A stretch of DNA of 8,699 nt from Bacteroidales bacterium (lineage in GTDB: Bacteria > Bacteroidota > Bacteroidia > Bacteroidales > WCHB1-69): positions 1 to 8,699 of the forward strand of contig JAKSMH010000026.1 of NCBI GenBank assembly GCA_024400715.1, written 5' to 3'. Each line of letters opens with the position of its first letter. Position 1 is the stretch's first letter. Of this stretch, positions 1-5,095 are shown in pieces. The position numbers and the translations under genes are program-made. The notes below the pieces were generated by a model, which searched no databases, was not told the DNA's origin, and saw only the letters and a program-made list of their open reading frames with translations.

Positions 1-458
1 TAAATCAACTTCAAATTGGCGCCGATGGAAAAATTCGGTCCCAGTTCCCTACCCCAACCCACGGTAGCCGCTAAATCATTGGCGTGGAAAGTGCCGGTTT
101 CAAGTCCCGACACATCCATTCGGGTAAACTTTCCATAACCCACATAGCGCATTTCGAAAGCGAAACTTCCCACCTTGTCAAAAGTATGTGAATATAAGGC
201 AGAAGCATAATTGGTGCCGGTATAATAATTCGTAAAATTCAACAACAGGGAAGAATGATGGCGCTGACTAATCAAGGAAGGATTGGTCATAATGATGGAA
301 GGATCTTCGTCATAGACCGAAATCAGATTGCTTCCGAGCCCCGCAATTCGGCTGGAATAATTATAGCACAGAAAATTATACACATAATTGCCATTCGACT
401 GAGCTCGCAGGCCCGTCGTACAAAGAAGTAACAGCAATGGCAACAGGTATTTTTTCAT
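1..458 (-). CDS. porQ: PorQ-like type IX secretion system protein (N-terminal part, runs off the window)
   Basis: The reading frame starts at the ATG at 458-456 and stays open for 152 codons to the window edge, so the C-terminal part is missing. The product begins with a clear signal peptide (MKKYLLPLLLLLCTTGLRA, then Gln-Ser) with a type I cleavage site after Leu-Arg-Ala, so it is exported. The mature start carries the pattern of the PorV/PorQ beta-barrel-like family: YNFLCYNYSSRIAGLGSN, then VYDEDPSIIMTNPSL, and further on FEMRYVGYGKFTRMD and GANLKLI. PorQ is known as an outer-membrane-associated part of the type IX secretion machinery, which exports proteins with a conserved C-terminal domain. 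The start overlaps the radA stop by one base (TGATG), which suggests translational coupling. PorQ fits better than PorV because of the NPSL and GYGKF motifs, but a general PorV/PorQ label is the safe fallback. Family assignment is from memory of the motifs. Confidence 0.85.
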   Translation of the reverse strand, partial: MKKYLLPLLLLLCTTGLRAQSNGNYVYNFLCYNYSSRIAGLGSNLISVYDEDPSIIMTNPSLISQRHHSSLLLNFTNYYTGTNYASALYSHTFDKVGSFAFEMRYVGYGKFTRMDVSGLETGTFHANDLAATVGWGRELGPNFSIGANLKLI

Positions 459-1834
459 CAGTTTTCTTCAAATAAAAGTCCAAACATTTCCTCTATTCGG
501 GCGATGGGATAGATTTTGATTTTCAATCCGTCCAATTTCACGCCTTTCAGATTATATTTTGACACGAACATTCGTGTAAAGCCCAGTTTGTTGGCTTCCG
601 AGATACGCTGTTCTATTTTCACCACCGGTCTCACCTCTCCATTCAGTCCCAACTCCCCGGCGAAACAAGTTTTGGCATCGATGGCAATATCCACCGTTGA
701 CGACAAAATGGCCGCAATCACCGCCAGGTTGACGGCAGGATCTTCCACGTGTAGGCCACCAGCGACATTCAGGAACACATCCTTGGCACCGATTTTAAAC
801 CGGCATCGTTTTTCCAGCACTGCCAGCAGCATATTCATTCTTCTCGTATCAAATCCCGTAGCCGAACGCTGGGGCGTACCATATACGGCAGAACTCACCA
901 AGCTCTGTGTTTCAATCATCATCGGCCGATTGCCTTCCATCACAGCGGCAATGGCACTTCCACTATAGGTTTCATCGTGTTGGGAAACCAAGATTTCGGA
1001 AGGATTCAGCACCTCGCGCATACCCGTTTCCGTCATTTCAAAAATGCCCAATTCAGAAGTGGAACCAAATCTGTTCTTGATACAACGCACGATACGATAG
1101 CCGTAATGCTGGTCGCCTTCAAACTGCAACACGGTATCTACGATATGTTCCAAGACCTTGGGTCCCGCCAAAGTGCCGTCCTTGGTAATATGTCCAATCA
1201 AGAAAACGGGAATAGCCGTAGATTTGGCCAAATGCTGAAATTCGGCGGCACATTCCTTGATTTGCGAAATGGAACCCGAAGCGGAATCTATCAGATTACT
1301 TTGCAAGGTTTGAATGGAATCTACAATCAGCAATTGCGGTTTCAGTTCCTCGATATGCTTAAAGATGGTCTGGGTTTCGGTTTCGGTCAGAATATAGCAA
1401 TGTTTCAACGCATCGGGCTGGCCAATACGTTCGGCACGCATTTTCAGCTGGCTTTCGCTTTCCTCGCCCGATACATACAAGATTCGGGTTTCGGTCATCG
1501 ACAAAGCCATCTGCAACAACAGCGTGGACTTGCCGATACCGGGTTCGCCGCCCAAGAGCGTAATGGATCCGGCCACGATGCCGCCGCCCAAGACACGGTC
1601 CAACTCACCGATATGCGAATGCAAACGCGGCATTTCCTGCAAGGAAATCTCGCTGAACAGTTTGGGCGAACTTTGACGATTCAACGCATTTGACTTTCCT
1701 TTGGGCGCGTCCTGCCGAACCAACACTTCCTCTTCAAAGGTATTCCATTCGCCACACGACGGACAACGGCCCATCCACTGGGTGGATTGATGCCCACAAT
1801 TCTTGCAAAAAAACTGCGTTTTCGTCTTCGCCAT
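458..1834 (-). CDS. radA: DNA repair and recombination ATPase RadA (Sms)
   Basis: This is a full-length bacterial RadA of 458 residues, the usual size. The N-terminus holds a C4 zinc finger (Cys10, Cys13, Cys24, Cys27). The RecA-like ATPase core follows, with Walker A GGEPGIGKST at 95-104 (Lys102) and Walker B LLIVDSIQ at 168-175 (Asp172). The RadA-specific KNRFG motif is at 253-257. The C-terminal part (about 280-458) is the Lon-protease-like domain, with AGGLHVEDPAVNLA near 358-371; in RadA this domain is a DNA-binding scaffold, not a protease. RadA is a cytosolic helicase-like motor that extends RecA-made strand-exchange intermediates and processes branched DNA. All key residues are present, so the protein looks functional. 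The start ATG at 1834-1832 lies 2 bp after the stop of the repeat-protein gene, and the stop overlaps the porQ start, so the three are probably co-transcribed. Confidence 0.97.
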   Translation of the reverse strand: MAKTKTQFFCKNCGHQSTQWMGRCPSCGEWNTFEEEVLVRQDAPKGKSNALNRQSSPKLFSEISLQEMPRLHSHIGELDRVLGGGIVAGSITLLGGEPGIGKSTLLLQMALSMTETRILYVSGEESESQLKMRAERIGQPDALKHCYILTETETQTIFKHIEELKPQLLIVDSIQTLQSNLIDSASGSISQIKECAAEFQHLAKSTAIPVFLIGHITKDGTLAGPKVLEHIVDTVLQFEGDQHYGYRIVRCIKNRFGSTSELGIFEMTETGMREVLNPSEILVSQHDETYSGSAIAAVMEGNRPMMIETQSLVSSAVYGTPQRSATGFDTRRMNMLLAVLEKRCRFKIGAKDVFLNVAGGLHVEDPAVNLAVIAAILSSTVDIAIDAKTCFAGELGLNGEVRPVVKIEQRISEANKLGFTRMFVSKYNLKGVKLDGLKIKIYPIARIEEMFGLLFEEN

Positions 1835-1836
1835 TG

Positions 1837-2727
1837 TTATTCTCTTATGTAATCAATATGTATCATCAAACGATGAGTTGACGGATTCACTTCGTCGGGA
1901 GCATAATTCTCCTGAGTCGATATGCGATTGTCGGCATCGTAGGTATATGCCACCCAGGTTTGCAGCTGCTCATCCTTTCCATAAACTGAAACTTTCATCA
2001 AATTATTGCCTTCATACTCATACTTCGTCAAGCGGTAATGGTCCAAATCTTCCTCCTCCACCTCGACAACTTGATTATTTTCATTGTACTTTGTATAAAT
2101 CTTGGCAATTAGAGCTTCATCATAATTATAAATCAAATCCTTGATTTTATTTCCGTGCTCATCGTACTCAAAAGCGAAAGTTCGTCTATCGTGTTGCTGT
2201 ATTTCATCACGCGTATAGGAAGCCAAGCGACCATTTTCATCATACTGATTAACGACCACGTACAACTGGTTGCCGTCCTCGTCAAAATCAATTTCCTTGA
2301 TTATGCGGCCCTGATCATCGTATTCGTATTTTTTCTCGGTATTGACAAAAACACCTTCGTCATAGCAGTCGCGACGCAGCAGGAGACCATTTTCATACAC
2401 ATAGCGCGTGGTGTATTCCGGAAGGCCTTCGCCATAACACATTTTCTGTTCCGCCAATTGGCCGGCCTCGTTATAGCTGTTGGTCACCCTTTCACAAAGC
2501 GTTCCTTCGGCATCGTACTGGCACACCACGGAAGCTCTATTTTGGTCATCATATTGGGTAGTAGTGGCCGACTGCAAAGAAGCATCGGCATTGTAACTGT
2601 TTTCGGCTGTAACGTAGCCGTGTTCATTATAAACGAGGATTGAAGCGACATAGTCTTCCGGAGCAATATCGTTTTCCTGATAACCCGTACGAAGGTAGTT
2701 TATGGTATGAATAGTTAATTTGGGCAT
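1837..2727 (-). CDS. YD/RHS-like tandem-repeat protein of unknown function
   Basis: The protein has 296 residues from the chosen start (Met-Pro-Lys-Leu-Thr). No signal peptide or membrane segment is visible, so it is probably cytosolic. It is strongly acidic. Almost all of it consists of a degenerate repeat with a Tyr-Asp/Asn/Glu-x-x-Gly/Asn signature: Tyr33, 59, 85, 111, 136, 162, 188, 214, 238 and 263, a period of 24-26 residues. A weaker half-unit lies about 12-13 residues after many of these. Examples are YDDQGR, YDENGR, YDEHGN and YDADNR. This resembles YD/RHS repeats, whose usual period is nearer 20. In-frame codons extend upstream to an ATG at 2763, but a promoter -7 box lies between the two starts, so 2727 is preferred. 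It is the first gene of the operon with radA and porQ. No function can be assigned; a beta-hairpin solenoid is an inference from the repeat. Confidence 0.8.
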   Translation of the reverse strand: MPKLTIHTINYLRTGYQENDIAPEDYVASILVYNEHGYVTAENSYNADASLQSATTTQYDDQNRASVVCQYDAEGTLCERVTNSYNEAGQLAEQKMCYGEGLPEYTTRYVYENGLLLRRDCYDEGVFVNTEKKYEYDDQGRIIKEIDFDEDGNQLYVVVNQYDENGRLASYTRDEIQQHDRRTFAFEYDEHGNKIKDLIYNYDEALIAKIYTKYNENNQVVEVEEEDLDHYRLTKYEYEGNNLMKVSVYGKDEQLQTWVAYTYDADNRISTQENYAPDEVNPSTHRLMIHIDYIRE

Positions 2728-2743
2728 AATAAAAATATTTTTG

Positions 2744-2775
2744 CAAAGATACAAAAAATACATTAGCCACCCAAA
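2744..2775 (-). promoter_or_regulatory. Promoter of the repeat protein-radA-porQ operon
   Basis: On the minus strand the -7 box TATCTTTG (2751-2744, followed by C) matches the Bacteroidota consensus TAnnTTTG fully. A TTTG -33 box lies at 2775-2772, with a 20-bp spacer. Transcription would begin near 2737, about 10 nt before the ATG at 2727. This placement rules out the upstream ATG at 2763, which lies inside the promoter. Confidence 0.75.
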
Positions 2776-2823
2776 GAAAAGTTTGACTGCTAATCAAGCA
2801 CTTGCTAGTTGAATCTATACAAC

Positions 2824-2850
2824 GTTAATTATTGTTAATTATTGTTAATT
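2824..2850 (+). repeat. Three direct repeats of GTTAATT at exact 10-bp spacing
   Basis: Copies start at 2824, 2834 and 2844. The first two units are identical over 10 bases (GTTAATTATT); the third changes after GTTAATT. They end a few bases before the proposed -33 region of the first hydrolase gene and sit on one face of the helix. This is a plausible binding site for an activator or repressor, or simply a phased A/T-rich upstream element. The regulator is unknown. Confidence 0.55.
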
Positions 2851-2853
2851 TTA

Positions 2854-2884
2854 GTTTACATTTAACGAAATTCTTGTAACTTTG
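2854..2884 (+). promoter_or_regulatory. Candidate promoter of the first hydrolase gene
   Basis: A -7 box TAACTTTG at 2877-2884 matches TAnnTTTG. The -33 match is imperfect: GTTTA at 2854-2858 instead of TTTG, about 19 bp upstream. If used, the transcript starts near 2891 and has a leader of about 95 nt, much longer than that of the second hydrolase gene. The weak -33 box fits a promoter that needs help from an activator. Confidence 0.55.
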
Positions 2885-2985
2885 TAATTTAATTTGAGTT
2901 TTGATGAGACGTGAAGTTTGGAAATGAAAATAGAGAACTCAAGCTTGCAGATGGATTAACCCTATTGTAAATAAATTTTTTAGTT

Positions 2986-4299
2986 ATGAAAAAAACATTA
3001 TTATTCTTATTAGCTGCGATAAGCATCGTAGCAATAACGGGGTGCAAGAGATCTTCGTCAGAAACGAAAATTTCCGAATTGCGTTCAGTCGGCAAGGAAA
3101 TTCCAAACCCGAACATTACTCCTGAACGATGCATTCCGGAAGGATCTGAAGCCACCTTGCGCTCAATCCGGTATGTTCCTGGTCGTCCCATCTATTATAT
3201 GGACTACACGGCAAACGTGGACTGGGAAAGTCTGTTAACAGATAACAATCTGCCATTATACGGTATGTCCTATATGACAGACAAAGTCACCAATGCCCTT
3301 TTCAACTATATCCCGGGACCAACGACTACGGACAAAATTCAAAGTAATGCTTGTTCCGGCTTCATTTGCCATAATAAAAAGGGAGAATTGTTGAACTGCC
3401 GCAATTTTGACGGAAATTACGGAGAGATGGTCGTGGTCTTCAACCGCAATGTCAAACCCGGCGAACATAAGAGCGTGATGATGACAGACTTGAACGCCGC
3501 ACAAAAATATTCTAACACAGGGGGCTACAACGGTGACAACGTGCTTCTGAGGGGAGGCATAGACCTCAATGTATTGCTTCGCCAGCCTATTTCAACCGTT
3601 GACGGAATGAACGATGCGGGACTGGTCATTACCAGCTATCAGCTGCCGAACTTTAACGACAGAAACGAACCTACCATTGATCCATTCCCAAGTGTGACAC
3701 CACGTCCTTATGCCATAAATCAAAACACGGGGAAACCTCGAGCCGGCTTTGTAGGCCTACACGTTCTTGCCCTTACCAAATGTGCCACCGTACAAGACGT
3801 GATTGATTTGTTTCGCTCTTATGACTTTACGGCTCTTGACCGTGATTTGAATGTACATTGGTGCATCTCGGATGCAAACAATGAGTTTAAAACACTGGAA
3901 TATTGGGTTGGAAGCGACGGACGCGACTCATTGTTTGTCTTTGACGAGAATGACCGTACTCATTCTGCCTATTTGGGTAGTCATAACGTGGCATACGAAT
4001 ACCTCAGTATAGAAAACTATTATTACAATCCAGTGCCTTCAGCAACCTGGTATATGGACTATTGGCAACGGGATTTCGGCGGCGTGTTTCGTGCCCATAA
4101 CATGATGAACCATTATTCTCCGATTATGGATGAAATAGCCGCATTATCTTGCCTACAACACGGAAATTTTGGTATCGAAGTGCCTGATCAGGTAACCAAC
4201 TGGTCGTGCGTTTACAACTCCAAACAACGCACTATCCTCTTCAATGTCCGGGATGATATGTCCCAGGCATTCACCATTGATTTGAAAAAAGACCTGTAA
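2986..4299 (+). CDS. Lipoprotein of the choloylglycine hydrolase / linear-amide C-N hydrolase family, copy 1
   Basis: The 437-residue protein starts with a lipoprotein signal peptide ending in Ile-Thr-Gly-Cys20, so it should be lipid-anchored outside the cytoplasm. The catalytic block is Cys123 in NACSGF, followed at +16 and +19 by Arg139 and Asp142 (CRNFD). This is the same spacing as Cys2, Arg18 and Asp21 of bile salt hydrolases. Further family marks are DGMNDAGL (Asn209, oxyanion-type Asn), NVHWCISDAN near 289-298 and VFRAHNMM (Arg369, probably equivalent to the C-terminal conserved Arg). Family enzymes cleave linear amides: conjugated bile salts, penicillin V, N-acylethanolamines, N-acyl-homoserine lactones. 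Because about 100 residues precede Cys123 in the mature protein, activation probably needs autoproteolysis before Cys123, as in NAAA and acid ceramidase. Residues after Cys20 are Lys-Arg-Ser, without the acidic run typical of surface lipoprotein export, so a periplasmic face is likelier. Substrate unknown. Confidence 0.87.
   Translation: MKKTLLFLLAAISIVAITGCKRSSSETKISELRSVGKEIPNPNITPERCIPEGSEATLRSIRYVPGRPIYYMDYTANVDWESLLTDNNLPLYGMSYMTDKVTNALFNYIPGPTTTDKIQSNACSGFICHNKKGELLNCRNFDGNYGEMVVVFNRNVKPGEHKSVMMTDLNAAQKYSNTGGYNGDNVLLRGGIDLNVLLRQPISTVDGMNDAGLVITSYQLPNFNDRNEPTIDPFPSVTPRPYAINQNTGKPRAGFVGLHVLALTKCATVQDVIDLFRSYDFTALDRDLNVHWCISDANNEFKTLEYWVGSDGRDSLFVFDENDRTHSAYLGSHNVAYEYLSIENYYYNPVPSATWYMDYWQRDFGGVFRAHNMMNHYSPIMDEIAALSCLQHGNFGIEVPDQVTNWSCVYNSKQRTILFNVRDDMSQAFTIDLKKDL
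3424..3642 (+). repeat. 219-bp block identical to 5534-5752 (copy 1)
   Basis: Direct comparison of the two hydrolase genes shows no difference across 219 bp (offset 2110). The first mismatches at its ends are 3423/5533 and 3643/5753. It covers roughly residues 147-219, from just after the catalytic Arg/Asp through the DGMN motif. Flanking parts of the genes differ every 10-20 bp. Confidence 0.9.
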
Positions 4300-4409
4300 T
4301 CCGGAAAAGATATGTCAAGTCAATATGATTTCCGATTAATTCCTTAGTTGGAAATAATTTTAGTGATGTCGTGAAATGAAAGTTACAATTATTATACTCT
4401 AATTAGAAA

Positions 4410-4460
4410 ATAGTACAAAAAAAACGGTAAAGGATTATGTTACCGTTTTTTTTGTACTAT
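4410..4460. terminator. Two-way intrinsic terminator between convergent genes
   Basis: A perfect 21-bp inverted repeat (4410-4430 and 4440-4460) encloses a 9-base loop. Each arm holds the core ACGGTAA/TTACCGT next to a run of eight A or T, so the RNA made in either direction forms a hairpin followed by a U-tract. It lies 110 bp after the first hydrolase stop (plus) and 15 bp after the small lipoprotein stop (minus), so it should serve both. Confidence 0.88.
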
Positions 4461-4475
4461 TCCGTTAAAAATTAA

Positions 4476-4706
4476 CTACTTACACTTGATAGAATAGTTG
4501 GTAAGTTTTTCTTCGTAATTCATATCGCTACATTTCTTCAGGTCGCCGGCATAGCTTCCCCAAATTTGCTTAACCTGATTAAGATCATAGGTAAAATTTG
4601 CAGAAAAACCTTTTTCGCTTACAGTACAAGTACATTTTTTGTTGCAAGAAGTTAAACAAATTGCCACCATGGCTACTGCAGCTAAAACACACAATGATTT
4701 TTTCAT
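4476..4706 (-). CDS. Small Cys-rich lipoprotein, hypothetical
   Basis: This 76-residue protein begins with a typical lipoprotein signal peptide: Lys2-Lys3, a hydrophobic stretch, then Leu-Thr-Ser-Cys21. The mature part is only about 56 residues and holds, besides lipidated Cys21, Cys25, Cys27, Cys59 and Cys75. These could form two disulfides or bind a metal; this is inference. The segment after residue 33 is polar with one Trp (Trp49) and no recognised domain. It is transcribed against its neighbours, with its own promoter candidate upstream and the shared terminator just downstream. The ATG at 4706-4704 is the natural start because the signal peptide begins there. I do not recognise the family. 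Small lipoproteins of this form are common in Bacteroidota and mostly uncharacterised. Confidence 0.78.
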   Translation of the reverse strand: MKKSLCVLAAVAMVAICLTSCNKKCTCTVSEKGFSANFTYDLNQVKQIWGSYAGDLKKCSDMNYEEKLTNYSIKCK

Positions 4707-4750
4707 AATTGCTTTTTATTGGTTAATAATTGCGGTGAATAAAAGTGCAA

Positions 4751-4758
4751 CAAAGTTA
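4751..4758 (-). promoter_or_regulatory. Candidate -7 box of the small lipoprotein gene
   Basis: The minus strand reads TAACTTTG here, a full match to TAnnTTTG. The expected -33 region (about 4778-4781) reads AATG, a poor match to TTTG. Transcription would begin near 4744, about 37 nt before the ATG. Confidence 0.5.
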
Positions 4759-4970
4759 CGAAATAAATTTTGTATTACATTAAATACATAAGTTAAAAAA
4801 GATTAAATCGTGTGTCTTTGCAAGAGATTTGGACTTGGAATGGCAAACTTTTGGACAAAATTGACCTTTTATTAAAATGGTACCGTTGAAGAAACCTACC
4901 GTTTTAACTAAGACAAAAATCGTTTTACCCGTATAAACAGATACGCATACGGAAACGTTCGTTTTGATAG
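4759..4970. other. Non-coding stretch without a recognisable gene
   Basis: The gene-free interval 4707-5095 holds the small lipoprotein promoter at its left end and a terminator and the second hydrolase promoter at its right end. The part in between has no open frame of useful length: the best plus-strand candidate near 4839 stops after 11 codons. It is A/T-rich and has a few short similar words (two TACCGTT copies, two CGTTTTA copies) but no clear repeat array. A small RNA ending at the 4971-5003 terminator is possible; a partial -7-like TGTCTTTG near 4812 is the only promoter hint. Confidence 0.5.
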
Positions 4971-5003
4971 AAAATCCCGCACCGATTGGTGCGGGATTTT
5001 TTT
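4971..5003 (+). terminator. Intrinsic terminator upstream of the second hydrolase gene
   Basis: AAAATCCCGCACC (4971-4983), loop GATT, then GGTGCGGGATTTT and further T residues to 5003: a perfect 13-bp GC-centred stem with a U-tract. No plus-strand gene lies between 4299 and this point, and the first hydrolase already has a terminator at 4410-4460. The transcript it ends is therefore unclear: read-through, a small RNA, or a relic of rearrangement. It would insulate the second hydrolase promoter. Confidence 0.85.
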
Positions 5004-5036
5004 ACAATCAATCGTTGAATCTATCTTTCTTTAAAA

Positions 5037-5068
5037 TTTGGAATTTCATTTTTATTTTTGTACTTTTG
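5037..5068 (+). promoter_or_regulatory. Promoter of the second hydrolase-esterase operon
   Basis: TTTG at 5037-5040, a 20-bp spacer, then TACTTTTG at 5061-5068 followed by C: a full match to the Bacteroidota vegetative promoter. Transcription would start near 5075, giving a leader of about 20 nt with an A-rich stretch before the ATG at 5096. This fixes the start codon, since the in-frame ATG at 4964 lies upstream of the promoter and before the terminator. Confidence 0.85.
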
Positions 5069-5095
5069 CAGCCTAATTCTAAAAAAACAACAATT

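Noticed and set aside
516..1693. Two long plus-strand open frames opposite radA
   Set aside because: They mirror codon structure of a clearly functional radA, have no recognisable motif, and no promoter of their own.
1690..2643. Plus-strand open frames opposite the repeat gene
   Set aside because: They are shadows of a repetitive acidic gene; the compositions (Ile/Val-rich) follow from reading acidic Tyr-Asp codons backwards.
2824..2850. CRISPR-like or microsatellite array
   Set aside because: Units are only 10 bp with no spacers and three copies; better seen as a phased upstream element.
2889..3191. Minus-strand frames at the starts and middles of both hydrolase genes
   Set aside because: Equivalent frames recur at 5008-5301, 3256-3504 and 5366-5614 only because the sense genes are duplicates; no family features are seen.
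4964..5095. 44-codon N-terminal extension of the second hydrolase
   Set aside because: It would place the start before a terminator and a near-perfect promoter, and would hide the lipoprotein signal peptide that begins at 5096.
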